DNA of 64,000 nucleotides from an uncultured Eubacteriales bacterium (lineage in GTDB: Bacteria > Bacillota > Clostridia > Oscillospirales > CAG-272), in NCBI GenBank assembly GCA_934385225.1, contig CAKRPQ010000001.1, forward strand, positions 1 through 64,000, in the 5' to 3' direction. This document shows, in pieces, positions 44,593 to 57,987 of this stretch. A program made the translations under genes and the position numbers. How positions within the stretch are numbered: position 1 is the stretch's first letter; each line of letters begins with the position of its first letter. The notes below the pieces were generated by a model. The model searched no databases. It saw only the letters and a program-made list of their open reading frames with translations, and was not told the DNA's origin.

Positions 44593-46395
44593 ATGACCGA
44601 CGTAAGAGCCGACATACCGGCAAAATACAAATGGGATCTTTCCGCAATATACGAAAACATCGAAGCGTTCAACGCCGACTACGAAAAGGCGAAGAAGCTG
44701 ATCGAAGCGTTCCCGCGCCACGCGGAGACGATGACAAAGAGCCCCGAAGCACTGTACGAAGCACTCGAAGAAGACACGCAGATTTCGCGTCTGCTCGAAA
44801 AGCTCTATTCCTACGCGTTCCTTAACTCCGACCTTGACAAGTCCGACAACTTCTACCTCTCGCTTTCGGGCAAGATACAGAATCTCTGGTGCGACGCGGG
44901 TTCGGCGAGCTTCTTTATGCGTCCGAAGATGCTTTCGATAAGCAAGAAAACGACAGAAAAATGGTACGAAGAATTTCCGAAGCTGCTCGAATACAAGAGA
45001 GCGATAGAGGGCGTTCAGAGATACCGTCCGCACACGCTTTCGGACGAGGGTGAAAAGCTCCTTGCGGATCTTTCGCCCGCAATGGGAACTCACTCCGACA
45101 TCAGAAGCATTTTCGCGAACGCGGATCTCCGTTTCGGCAAGATAAACGACGAGGACAGAAAAAAGGTTGAGCTTACCGAGGCGACATACGTTCTCCGCCT
45201 TATGAGCGAGGACAGAAACGTCCGCCGCGCGGCATTCAAAAAGCTCTACGAGACCTACGACGGCTTCGGCAACACCCTCTCGTCGCTTATGAACGCGTGC
45301 GTAAAGGAAAGAACCACGCTCGCAAAGGTCAGAAAATACAAGGACAGCATTACGGCGTCTACTTTCTCGGACGAGGTAACGCCCGAAATCTACAACAACC
45401 TTATAAACACCGTCAGCGAGAACTTTGCACCGCTCTTCAAGTATTACGACATCAAGCGCGAGGTACTGGGACTTTCGAAAATGCATATGTACGACGTTTA
45501 CACGCCTCTCATCTCCTCCTGCACGAAGGAATACGACTTTGAAGAGGCTGTTTCCGAGGTACTCGACACCGTAAAGGTATTCGGCGACGAATATCTGAAC
45601 ACTCTTAAAAACGGTATCGAAAAGGAAAAATGGGTTGACGTTTACCCGACGAAGGGCAAGAGAGGCGGCGCATACAGCGCAGGCTGCTACGATACACAGC
45701 CTTATATACTTCTCAACTACACGGGCAAGCTCGACGACGTTTCGACCCTTGCGCACGAGGCGGGACATTCGATGCACTCCTACTTCTCGCGAGGGGCGAA
45801 CACACCGCAGGAATCAGACTACACTATCTTTGTCGCCGAGGTTGCGTCGACTGTAAACGAGCTTCTTTTCTGCCACAGAAAGCTCCGCGAATCGAAGAGC
45901 AACGAAGAAAAGCTCGCAATAATGAACCAGCTGATGGAGACGTACAAGGGAACGCTCTACCGCCAGACGATGTTTGCGGAATTTGAGCGCGAAATGCACG
46001 CACTCTGTGAGGCGGGCGAAACGCTCACAAAAGAGCTTCTCTGCGACGTTTACTACAAGATCGTGAAGAAATATTTCGGGAATCACGTCGTCTGCGACAA
46101 GGAGATCGCGCTCGAATGGATGAGAATACCGCATTTTTACAGCTGTTTCTACGTCTACAAATATGCGACCTGCATTTCGGCTGCGTCGTCGATCGTTCAC
46201 AAGATAGAGACCGAGGGCGAGGCGTATATAGGAAAGTATCTCGACTTCCTCAAATGCGGCGGTTCGAAGAGTCCGCTTGACAGCCTCAAAGTTGCGGGCA
46301 TTGATATGACGAAACCCGAAGTCGTTCGCGACGCCATTGCCGACTTTGCCGAGACTGTTGACGCTTTCGAAAAGCTCTATAACGAGACGAAGTAA
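44593..46395 (+). CDS. pepF: M3-family oligoendopeptidase F
   Basis: A 600-residue M3 metallopeptidase that cleaves medium-length peptides in the cytoplasm. The zinc site HEAGH is in LAHEAGHSMHSYF, with the third ligand Glu in FVAEVASTVNELL. The N-terminal KYKWDLSAIYENIEAFNADYEKA is typical of PepF. Two ATGs lie close together; 44593 is preferred because AGGAG is 7 bases upstream, while the first is only 1-2 bases from it. It is monocistronic with a strong promoter and terminator. It would degrade peptides delivered by the Opp transporter. Confidence 0.93.
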   Translation: MTDVRADIPAKYKWDLSAIYENIEAFNADYEKAKKLIEAFPRHAETMTKSPEALYEALEEDTQISRLLEKLYSYAFLNSDLDKSDNFYLSLSGKIQNLWCDAGSASFFMRPKMLSISKKTTEKWYEEFPKLLEYKRAIEGVQRYRPHTLSDEGEKLLADLSPAMGTHSDIRSIFANADLRFGKINDEDRKKVELTEATYVLRLMSEDRNVRRAAFKKLYETYDGFGNTLSSLMNACVKERTTLAKVRKYKDSITASTFSDEVTPEIYNNLINTVSENFAPLFKYYDIKREVLGLSKMHMYDVYTPLISSCTKEYDFEEAVSEVLDTVKVFGDEYLNTLKNGIEKEKWVDVYPTKGKRGGAYSAGCYDTQPYILLNYTGKLDDVSTLAHEAGHSMHSYFSRGANTPQESDYTIFVAEVASTVNELLFCHRKLRESKSNEEKLAIMNQLMETYKGTLYRQTMFAEFEREMHALCEAGETLTKELLCDVYYKIVKKYFGNHVVCDKEIALEWMRIPHFYSCFYVYKYATCISAASSIVHKIETEGEAYIGKYLDFLKCGGSKSPLDSLKVAGIDMTKPEVVRDAIADFAETVDAFEKLYNETK

Positions 46396-46411
46396 TTTGG
46401 GTTAAAGATAC

Positions 46412-46451
46412 AAAAAGAAAACAGGGATTTTACGATCCCTGTTTTCTTTTT
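46412..46451 (+). terminator. Terminator of pepF
   Basis: AAAAAGAAAACAGGGA (46412-46427) pairs with TCCCTGTTTTCTTTTT (46436-46451); the 3' arm provides the T-run. Confidence 0.85.
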
Positions 46452-46454
46452 GTT

Positions 46455-47157
46455 TTCGGAGAGCGGGAGGGAAATTCGGGCTTCACCGCGACTTCGCCTT
46501 TTGTGCTGTATGTCGGGAAGAATCCGCAAGGATTCTTCATAGGTGGAGCAGTTTATACTTGGATTTTATTAGACTTCACCTCCACCTTCGCCTTTTGTGC
46601 TGTATGTCGGGAAGAATCCGCAAGGATTCTTCATAGGTGGAGCAGTTTATACTTGGATTTTATTAGACTTCACCTCCACCTTCGCCTTCCCCGGTGGCGG
46701 GAAGAGACTTTCCATAAAGGAAAGTCAGACCGCGATAGCGGTGGATGAGGTGTTGCGAACACTTTTAGCGGAACTTCACGTCGTGTTTAGGCTCCCTTGT
46801 GTAAAGGGAGCTGTCACCGCAGGTGACTGAGGGATTGTCTATCCGCCGAGGTGCAGTCGTGCAGCACCATTTAACGCCTTTTCTTTTGGTGTTGCAGGCA
46901 CAAAAGAAAAGGCTTTGCGAAAAGAAAAGTGCCGCAAGAGGGTTTCGCTCTCTGCGGAGAGCGACAAGGGCTATGCGCCCTTGACCGCACTCGCCTTTTG
47001 AAAAAGGCGAGACCCAAAACTTTCGACAAAGGCGAGGTGAAAACTTTCAACAAAGGCTTGACCTAAACTTTCACTAACTTTTTTGCCTCCCCTTTATTCT
47101 TTGATAAAGGGGAGGTGGCACGAGCGCAGCGAGTGACGGTAGGGTTCTCCTTCCCCG
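46455..47157. repeat. Dispersed mosaic repeat, locus 3
   Basis: About 700 gene-free bases: the CGGGAAGAATCCGCAAGGAT module with TAGGTGGAGCAGTTTATAC in a 94-bp tandem pair, the GGCTCCCTTGTGTAAAGGG module, the CCTTTTCTTTTGG...CAAAAGAAAAGG stem, CTCTGCGGAGAG, GGGCTATGCGCCC and a final GCCTCCCC...GGGGAGG module. Reading frames inside (for example 46503-46830) repeat the same peptide and are not genes. Confidence 0.8.
46493..46680. repeat. 94-bp direct tandem duplication
   Basis: The unit starting TTCGCCTTTTGTGCTGTATG occurs twice with a period of 94 bases and no visible differences. The period is not a multiple of three. Confidence 0.85.
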
Positions 47158-49671
47158 TCACGACGCCTTTCTCGCGCTGACGCGCACAAGCGCCGCCGAT
47201 ATATCGTCTCTGCTTCCGTTTTCCGCGGCAGTCGTGACTATCTTTTTCGCAAATTCGCCGAGATCCGCGTGTGTTATATCCTCGCCGAGAAGCTCCATTA
47301 CGGGAACGCACTCCTCAGGCGACTGCGAAACGCCGTCGCTCATCATTATTATCACGTCGCCGTCCTCAATATCAAAGCAGACCTGCTCCGCGTCGATTAT
47401 CTTCATTATCCCGATAGGCGCTGTACTCGACGACAGTTTATAGAGTTTATCCCGCCTCTTTATGAACGATGAGACCGCTCCGCTCTTGACAAACGACGCT
47501 TTTCCGCGCACAGGGTCAAGTTCCGCAAGGTCCACCGTCGCCGACGTCTCGTCTCCTCTCGCGCGCAGAAGCGTATTGAGCATTTTCAGCGACGTATCCT
47601 TTCTGTTCCCGCCTTCAAGCATTTTCGAAAGGAACATTCCGCATATCTCCGAGGCAAAAGCCGCCCTCTCGCCCGTTCCCATTCCGTCGCTTATAAGCGA
47701 ATAGAACTTCCCCGACGGCGTATCAAACTGCTTCACGCAGTCCCCGCAGACTTCGTCCTCGCGCGGAGAAAGCGAATACGCGCCGTCCTCGAAATCAAAG
47801 CGTTTTGCCGCCTCTGTACTCATCGCAACCTTGCCGTTTTTAAGCTCGAACACAAGGTCGCGCAAGGGAAAACCACACGCCTTTTCAAGCGCTGCTTTAA
47901 GATCCGCCGAGCCTATCTTCTCCGCCTTTTTCCCTATGCACGCCGAGTAGATTTTTTTCATGCCGTCGCCCGTTCCGAACACTTTGATATCGCAGATTCC
48001 TGTCTCCGCATATATCCCGCGGCGAACCTTTTCGGTAAGCTCCGTGTCGATCTCGCTGTCCCGTCTGTTCTCCTCGACAGTCTCTTTCAGAATGTGCGAC
48101 ACCGCGTCGTAATCAAGTGCGAAAAGCTCCGTTTTCTCGCCCTTTATGCCGTCTCTGACAAGCTCCGCGAACTCCGTATTCACCTCGACTATGACGTCGG
48201 GAAGATACAGGCAGTCCGCGCCCGCGTGTTTCGGAAGTTCCTCCGCTTCGACCCTGCCGTTCCTTGCGAGAAGCTCGCCGAGCTTCGATATAAGTTCCAG
48301 TCTGTCCCCGAATCGCTCGGAATAACATTCGCCGTTTCTGACGCACCCGCGGCAGCGGCTTTCAAGCGAATGTTTGCAGATTGCGTTTATCTCGGCGCCG
48401 CTCGGCGACTTCATACGTTCGGAAATGCGGTAGAGAGAATCTGCAAGCGCACCGAACGTCTCGCCGAGCTTTGTGATGCGTTCCTCGTATGCCGTACCGA
48501 GTTCCGCTTTGTCCGCGGAAAGGCACAGGGAGCGAACGTCGCTTATGCCCTTATCCGCGACCGCGCCGAGAGCAATGACGAGCACCGACGCGCAAAGGAA
48601 CGGCGGCACGAAAAGCGTAAGAGCCGAAAGTCCGCCGATATAGGCGCACCAGAGCGCGGACACCGTAAACGCAAGGCAAGCCGACGCATATTCGGAGCGT
48701 CCGCGCATAACGAAGCTCGCTATGGCGGCGAGAACGAACGCGGGCGACCATGCGGAATTTACCGCAAGTCCCGCGGCAAGACCCGCGGCGGCGGCTGTAA
48801 CGGCATTTTTTCTGCGTCCGAGGTAAAGAACGGCGGCGCAGGCGAGAAAAACGGCTGCGTTCGCACCGAAAAATTCGGTATTTTTAAGCGACAGAACGGT
48901 GACAAACGAAAATCCGACGGTAAAAATTCCGCTCATCGCCTTTCCGACGCGCGTCTCCGTCTCCGAGCCGCAGCACGAGAAAACGAACGCGAAAACGGGC
49001 GCGGAGACCATGCCGAACATCGCCGAAAAGAGGTCATAGAACCTATACCCGCCCGCGCTCATCGAATATAGACCGACAAGGAACGCCGCGGCGCACGCGC
49101 TCGCCATTCGGAGGAACACATTCTCGCCGAAAAGACCGCCGTACAGCATTTTCCATGCCTTTCCCTTCTCCGTGCCGACAAGAGTGCTCGCCCTCATACC
49201 GTCGGGCGGGTCGATGAACACCCGCGCAAGCGTCCTGACTGCCGTTATCGTCAGATAGGCGGCAAGATAAACGTAGGGCGAGAACAAAACCTCGCTCCCG
49301 ATCTCTTTCGGAACGGCGAAAGCCGAAAGGACGGTGCCGACAAGCACATATATGTAAAATTTCTTTTTTGACACGGCGGTGAGAAGCGCGATGCCGAGCG
49401 GATATGTGTCAAGCAGAAGCGGCGTCTTTCCGACAAAGAACGAAATCGCAAGAACGAGCGCGCGTATAAATATTCCCGTCGCCATCGTGCGCGGGTCCGT
49501 TAAAGCGTACGTCCTTATCCGCCTGCACGCCTCGCGGAAAAAGCCCGTTCCGTCTGCGGCTGTTCCCTTGGCGGCTGTTCCCGCGGAGGTAGTCTCCGCC
49601 GCTGCCGCCGTGACCTTTGCGGGTCTTGCGCCCGCGTTCTCTTTTACTCTCTTTTTTCTTCCCGTTTTCAT
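47158..49671 (-). CDS. spoIIE: Stage II sporulation protein E
   Basis: An 837-residue SpoIIE, the membrane PP2C phosphatase that dephosphorylates SpoIIAA and so activates sigma-F in the forespore. After a basic, Ala/Thr-rich N-terminus come about ten membrane helices (about 50-370), a central regulatory region with cysteines (CRGCVRNGEC), and the C-terminal phosphatase domain with ISDGMGTGERA, the acidic metal site MMSDGV and GSRDDISAALV. The start at 49671 gives a normal length; its ribosome-binding site is weak. Its presence together with spoVM indicates an endospore former. Confidence 0.93.
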   Translation of the reverse strand: MKTGRKKRVKENAGARPAKVTAAAAETTSAGTAAKGTAADGTGFFREACRRIRTYALTDPRTMATGIFIRALVLAISFFVGKTPLLLDTYPLGIALLTAVSKKKFYIYVLVGTVLSAFAVPKEIGSEVLFSPYVYLAAYLTITAVRTLARVFIDPPDGMRASTLVGTEKGKAWKMLYGGLFGENVFLRMASACAAAFLVGLYSMSAGGYRFYDLFSAMFGMVSAPVFAFVFSCCGSETETRVGKAMSGIFTVGFSFVTVLSLKNTEFFGANAAVFLACAAVLYLGRRKNAVTAAAAGLAAGLAVNSAWSPAFVLAAIASFVMRGRSEYASACLAFTVSALWCAYIGGLSALTLFVPPFLCASVLVIALGAVADKGISDVRSLCLSADKAELGTAYEERITKLGETFGALADSLYRISERMKSPSGAEINAICKHSLESRCRGCVRNGECYSERFGDRLELISKLGELLARNGRVEAEELPKHAGADCLYLPDVIVEVNTEFAELVRDGIKGEKTELFALDYDAVSHILKETVEENRRDSEIDTELTEKVRRGIYAETGICDIKVFGTGDGMKKIYSACIGKKAEKIGSADLKAALEKACGFPLRDLVFELKNGKVAMSTEAAKRFDFEDGAYSLSPREDEVCGDCVKQFDTPSGKFYSLISDGMGTGERAAFASEICGMFLSKMLEGGNRKDTSLKMLNTLLRARGDETSATVDLAELDPVRGKASFVKSGAVSSFIKRRDKLYKLSSSTAPIGIMKIIDAEQVCFDIEDGDVIIMMSDGVSQSPEECVPVMELLGEDITHADLGEFAKKIVTTAAENGSRDDISAALVRVSARKAS

Positions 49672-49877
49672 TTTGTGACCCTGCCTTTTCTTCTCCCGGC
49701 GGGTCGCTGCCGCGAAAAAATCATACCCGCCGTTTTTTTGTGAGTACATTTTATAACACGGGTGCTTAAAATCGCGTCGGAATCGGTAGGCGTTTATTTT
49801 GCGCGGCAAAGGGCGGAAATTGCGGCGATTGTCGGGGAAAAGCCGCTTATAAGCCTTTGCGCGGGCGGAAATGACGG
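49672..49877. other. Region upstream of spoIIE
   Basis: About 200 bases between spoIIE and the spoVM terminator. It should hold the spoIIE promoter, but I see no convincing sigma-A or Spo0A-box arrangement. Confidence 0.3.
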
Positions 49878-49914
49878 AAAAAAAGCGACGGGCAAAATAC
49901 CTGTCGCTTTTTTT
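49878..49914 (-). terminator. Terminator after spoVM
   Basis: AAAAAAAGCGAC (49878-49889) pairs with GTCGCTTTTTTT (49903-49914). The stem is symmetric, so it could end transcription in either direction; the minus-strand addA-spoVM unit is the one that reaches it. Confidence 0.8.
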
Positions 49915-49968
49915 CGAACGATTTTTTTAATATTTTTTTCCGCGGGGCATAGAATTAAAGGTTTATCC

Positions 49969-50040
49969 CTACTTCTTCTTTTTGATGCCTTTAAGTATTC
50001 CCGCGATAAACTTCGGCGGCCGCCAGACGTAGATTTTCAT
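49969..50040 (-). CDS. spoVM: Stage V sporulation protein M (23 residues)
   Basis: A 23-residue peptide starting MKIYVWRPPKFIAGIL and ending in a lysine run. It matches the pattern of SpoVM (Bacillus: MKFYTIKLPKFLGGIVR...): short polar start, a Pro-Lys-Phe turn, then an amphipathic helix with glycine. SpoVM recognises the convex forespore membrane and anchors the SpoIVA coat basement. A perfect GGAGGTG precedes the ATG by 6 bases. It lies 57 bases after addA and ends before a strong terminator. Confidence 0.85.
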   Translation of the reverse strand: MKIYVWRPPKFIAGILKGIKKKK

Positions 50041-50097
50041 TATGTACACCTCCGAAAACGTCTTCACCGAAAGTATATTCCGTCTTCACCGAAAGTG

Positions 50098-53000
50098 TTA
50101 AACGCTTTTTATGTCCGTCTCGATATCCACAGCCTCGCCGAGCGGAAGAGAGTAGATGCACACGCGCGACGGCTCCTCGCCGAAGATTTCGCGCACAGCC
50201 AGTCTGTAATACGAGAGCTGGGTTGCGTGCCTCTCGGTCAGCTTCTTTTTCGCGAGCCGAACGTTACGCTTTTCGGCTTCCGTCAGATAGTCGGTCTTAT
50301 AGTCACAGAGGACGAGAGTGCCGTCCGCTTTGCGGAAAACGAGGTCGATAACGCCCTGAACAACGACTGTTTCGCCGCCGAGAAGTTTTTCACGCGCGGG
50401 GTTCTCCGTGAAAAGAGACGCGGCAAGGCGCAGATTGAACCGCTGTTCCCTGTAAATCTCGCGCGAGGCGGAAAGCTCCGCGAAAAAGCTGCTCGTAAAG
50501 AACCGCGAAAGCTGTTCCTCGTCGATAAGCTTCGCGATTTCGGGCGACAGGAAGCCGAGCGCGCAAAGTCGCTCTTTCTCCGCTCTGACACCGTGCTTTT
50601 TAGCGTTCTCAAAGTCGCAGAACTGCATAAACGTATGAGTCGCCGTTCCGTGCTCCGCTCCGCCCGCCCTTTCCTCCGTCGGGACAAGGAACGCGGGGAG
50701 CGTGCGGAGAGTTACCTCCTCTTTTTCTGTCGGAACTCCGTCCGCCTCGTCGTCAAGAACGCCGGGATACAGCTTCGACACCGACATTTTGGCGGGCAGC
50801 TCCGAAAGATATGAATACGGATACTCGAAATCAAAGCGTTTTTCAAGCTCCGCCGCAATCGCCGCCTCGCGCTCCGCGCTAGCGGCGTTCGTTTTGCCCG
50901 CCGCCTTTTTGCCGTCGTATTTCACTTCTTTCGGAATATCGCCCGCCTCCGCCGAGAAGAATTCGAAACAGTCGGACGGGCGGTCGCAACCGTCACCGAG
51001 CGCGGTCAGAATGAATTTAAGGAAGCTGCGGCAGGACATAAATGTGTATATATCGGACTTCTCCGCGCCCTTTACTATCGACTCGACCGTGTTTGCGCTC
51101 ACGCCCGCGCTTATGTAGAGCCTTTCCCTTGCACGCGTCAGCGCAACGTAGAGGACGCGCATACGCTCCTCGACCTCGCTGTCGCGGTTTTTGCCGTCAA
51201 TAATGTTCTTTATCGGATTTACGCGCTTTACAAAGCCGGTTTCCTCGCCGAATGACATTCCCACGCCTATATCGCGGTCAAACGAGACAAGCCCCGACGC
51301 GCCCTTCGGGAAGAAATCGCTTTCTGCGGACGCGATAAAGCATATCGGAAATTCAAGTCCCTTTGACGCGTGTATAGTCATAACATCGACGGCGTTTTCG
51401 GCGCTTTCCGCGGCGGGCGGCTCTACCTTTCCGCCCGATTCGATTATCCCGTCGATGTAGTTTATAAAGCCGTAAAGGCCGCCCGCGCCCGTCTTTTCGT
51501 AAGTGCAGGCGTAATCGTAGAGCATAAGCAGATTTGCGCGTCTCGCCTCCGCGTTCGGTGCGGATTCCTCGTCGCCGCCCGCAAAAGACATCATTCTCGT
51601 GTCGGAATAGATAAAGTGCAGGAGCCTGTCCGTTCCGAGCCGTCTCGCCTCGCGGCGGTAAAGCGCGAGTTTTTCGGTAAAATACCCTATTTTGCTTCGC
51701 AGAGCCTCGGTCACGTTTTCGGGGTTCTCCGCTGTCGCAAGAAGATCGTCGTAGAGGGAAATTCCCGAATTTGCTCCCCGCAATCGCGCAAGGTCGTCGA
51801 TATCAAAGCCGTAGAGCGGCGAGCGCAGCACGCCCGCGAGATAGACGTCCTTTCGCGGGTTGTCGATGACTTTGATAAGCGAGAGCGCAAGAAGCACCTC
51901 GGCGTTCTCAAAATATCTGACGCTTGTGCGCGACACCGTCGGAATGCCCGCGTCGCGGAGGAATTTTGCGAAAACGTCGGCTTTTTTGTTCGTTCCCGTA
52001 AGCACGGCAATATCCCGCGGCTCTATGCGGCGCATGACGCCGCCGTCCTCACATAGCTCGCGCCCGTCCGAAAGGAGTCTTATTATCTCGGACGCGATGT
52101 ACCGCTCTTCAAGATTTTCGTTTATCTTTTTCGCCCGCGCCTTATCTTCCTCCGTGCCGTTTCTCGGCGCGGCGCATTTTACGAGCGCGCCGAGTTTTAC
52201 CTTTGTAAATTCGCCGTCCTTTTTTACCGTCCGCTTTCCGAAGCGGAGATCGTCCTCCGCCGTATAGCCGACGCTGTTTCTGCCGCCGCGGAAAAGCGCG
52301 CCGCAGACCCTGTTCGTAAAATCTATTATCGGCTTGTCGCACCTGAAATTGTGCGACATATAAATGCTCGCGTCGTAGCTTTTTCCCGCCTTATCGAGCG
52401 GCGGAAACGTATTTTTGTATCCCGCAAATGTCGACGGATTCGCGCCGCGGAAGCGGTATATGCTCTGCTTTATATCGCCGACCATAAAACGCCCGCCCGC
52501 TCTCGCTATCGACGCGAATATCAGATCCTGAACGGCGTCGGTGTCCTGATATTCGTCAATGTATATCTCGTCGAACCTGTTTGCGTACTCACGCGCGAGA
52601 GGCGTCGGAAAGCCGTCGCCGTCGACAAAAAGTTTCAGTGCAAAGTGCTTGCAATCGCTGAAATCGCACCCCATAACCGCGAGTTTCGCCGCCGAAAAGC
52701 GCTCCCTGAACTCCGAAAGCACCTTATACGCCCATTCGACGTTCCGCGCGTTTTCGAGAAGAGCCGCGCGCATACCGTCTTCGCGTGCGCGGAAGTATCC
52801 CTCGCGGAATTTTCCGTATTCGTCTTTCAGTTTGTTCCGCTCGCCCTCGTGATATTCGAGCAGCTCCGATTTTACCCTTTCCCTGCCGACGGGCGGCACG
52901 GAAAAGTTCGAAAAGAGCCTCACCGCTTCGTTCATATCGTCTGCCGCTATCGCCTTTTTCACGTCCGTGAAGTGCTTATACAGATAGGCGTATGTGTTCT

Positions 53001-53804
53001 TGTACTTTTTCTGCTCCTTATCGCCGAGCGTTTCGATTATTCCGAGCGCGTCCCCGAAAACGGAGGCGAAATGTTCGACAAACGGCACCGTTATCTTTTT
53101 AAGCTCGCCGCCCGCCACGCCGCAAAGGAACGGTTTCTCCGCGTCCGCGCGCATATTTTTCGCGTTCTTCGCGAGAAATTCGGTGAAATCGGCGTACCCC
53201 GAGAGCCTGTCGTACAGCGAAAGAAGTTCCGCTGCGGCATAACTCTCCCCTCTCGAATCGAGAAAAATGTCCATAAACTCCCGAAACGAGCCGCCTCCGT
53301 TCTCATTGTCGTTGTCGTTTTCGTTTTCGTTTTCGCCGCCCCGATACTTTTCGTAAAAGTCCTCAATGACGCTCTCCATCGTCTTTTCGCGCATAGGAAC
53401 GAGCAGGGTGTCGTCAAGCACGCGCAGAGACGGCGGAAGTCCGAGAACGTCGAAATTCTGCTTCACTGCGCCGTAGTAGAAAGAGTCTATCGTCGATATT
53501 GACGCGCTTCCGAGGCGCACCATCTGCTCGGCGAGGTGTCTGTTCGACGGATTTTCGGCAAGAGCCTTTCCGAGAGCCTTTGAAATCTTCTTTTTCAGAT
53601 CCGCCGCCGATGCTTTTGTGAACGTGACCACGAGAAAACGGCTTATGTCGGCGGGATTTTCCTCGTCTGTCAGCCGCCTTATTATGCGCTCGGTAAGCGT
53701 TGCCGTTTTTCCCGACCCCGCCGCCGCGGAGACGAGAACGGTCTTTCCGCGCACGTCGATAGCGCTTCTCTGGGCGTCGGTCCATTTTGTTTCGCTTCCG
53801 CTCA

Positions 53805-53805
<1 letters not shown>
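50098..53805 (-). CDS. addA: AddA helicase/nuclease subunit
   Basis: A 1235-residue UvrD-family helicase with a C-terminal RecB-type nuclease; with AddB it resects double-strand breaks. Walker A SAAAGSGKT is at about 26-34, with FLVVTFTKASAADLKKK, IYIDEYQDTD (Walker B), VGDIKQSIYRFRGANP and MTIHASKGLEFP in order. Nuclease residues are in GVIDLVFRKADGTLVLCDYKTD. An acidic GGENENENDNDNENGGG linker at about 157-171 comes from a TTTTCG-type DNA repeat. The start overlaps the addB stop (TAATG). Confidence 0.95.
53313..53336. repeat. Hexanucleotide (TTTTCG-like) repeat in addA
   Basis: Imperfect GTTGTCGTTTTCG units; encodes the Asn/Glu/Asp run of AddA. Confidence 0.8.
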
Positions 53806-57161
<3,356 letters not shown>

Positions 57162-57173
57162 ATCCCGTCCTCC

Positions 57174-57965
57174 TTAATAGATAAAAGTCAGGTCGTCCGC
57201 AACGTTTTTCGCGCCGAGAACGGTTCTGCGCAGAACGAAATAGTAGTTCCGCCGCACCATATAAACGCTTCCGTATTCGTTCCGCTCGGTAAAGTATGCG
57301 CCCTTGCCGCCGAAACCGCTTTTTCTGAAAAAGTAGGGCGACACGACAAGGCAGACAGACCCTTCCGACGCAAAGGAACGAACGTTTTCATAAAAAAACG
57401 AACTCTCCGCGCCGTTCTTCTTCATCTGCCTGCGGTTGCCGAAAAAGACGTAGACTTTTTTTCCGTTTATAGCGTCGGCTATGCGTTCGTTCGCTTTTTT
57501 GCTCCCGAAAAGAGCGATGAGAAGCGACGCGATGAAAAGAACTCCCGTCACGGGGAGAACTATAAGAATGACGGCGGAAAAGGACACGATGAAAACCGCG
57601 CTCGTCTCTGCCCATATTACGATTTTGGTGAGAACCCTGAATATCGTCGAAAAAAGTCTGAAACGGCGAAAATACGCAAGTATCCGCAGATATACGTTAT
57701 ACACCGACGTGCTTTTTATAAGCTCTATAAGGTATCTCGGATAGTATTTCACCGACATAAGGCGGCTCTGCCGCACCTCTTTGTACCACTCGTGCGAAAC
57801 GCTGTCGCCGCCCGTTTCCTCTCCTCTTTCGCTGCCCATGCGCGAGAGTTTTACTTCAAGCTCGTCTATTCTGTGGTAAAGTCCCTCGTTCTCGGCGCGA
57901 AGCCGTGTAAGCTCCGCCGAGAGGTCTGTTTCGTTTTCCTTTTTTATGTTCGTCCCGTCGTCCAA
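57174..57965 (-). CDS. Membrane protein of unknown function
   Basis: A 263-residue protein. Residues about 13-45 are a predicted coiled coil (ELTRLRAENEGLYHRIDELEVKLSRM). Two close hydrophobic segments follow near 110-160 (AVFIVSFSAVILIVLPVTGVLFIASLLIALF), then a cytoplasmic-looking C-terminal domain (VYVFFGNRRQMKKN, ending VADDLTFIY). I do not recognise a family. Its place between queG-like and addB genes in one operon does not suggest a function. Confidence 0.6.
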   Translation of the reverse strand: MDDGTNIKKENETDLSAELTRLRAENEGLYHRIDELEVKLSRMGSERGEETGGDSVSHEWYKEVRQSRLMSVKYYPRYLIELIKSTSVYNVYLRILAYFRRFRLFSTIFRVLTKIVIWAETSAVFIVSFSAVILIVLPVTGVLFIASLLIALFGSKKANERIADAINGKKVYVFFGNRRQMKKNGAESSFFYENVRSFASEGSVCLVVSPYFFRKSGFGGKGAYFTERNEYGSVYMVRRNYYFVLRRTVLGAKNVADDLTFIY

Positions 57966-57987
57966 GCTCTTTTACGTCCCCTTTCGG

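Noticed and set aside
46503..46830. Short frames with repeated peptide YTWILLDFTSTFAF
   Set aside because: They arise from the 94-bp tandem DNA repeat; the period shifts frame and there is no SD.
46455..47157. CRISPR array
   Set aside because: Repeats here are long hairpin modules without regular short spacers, and no cas gene is in the window.
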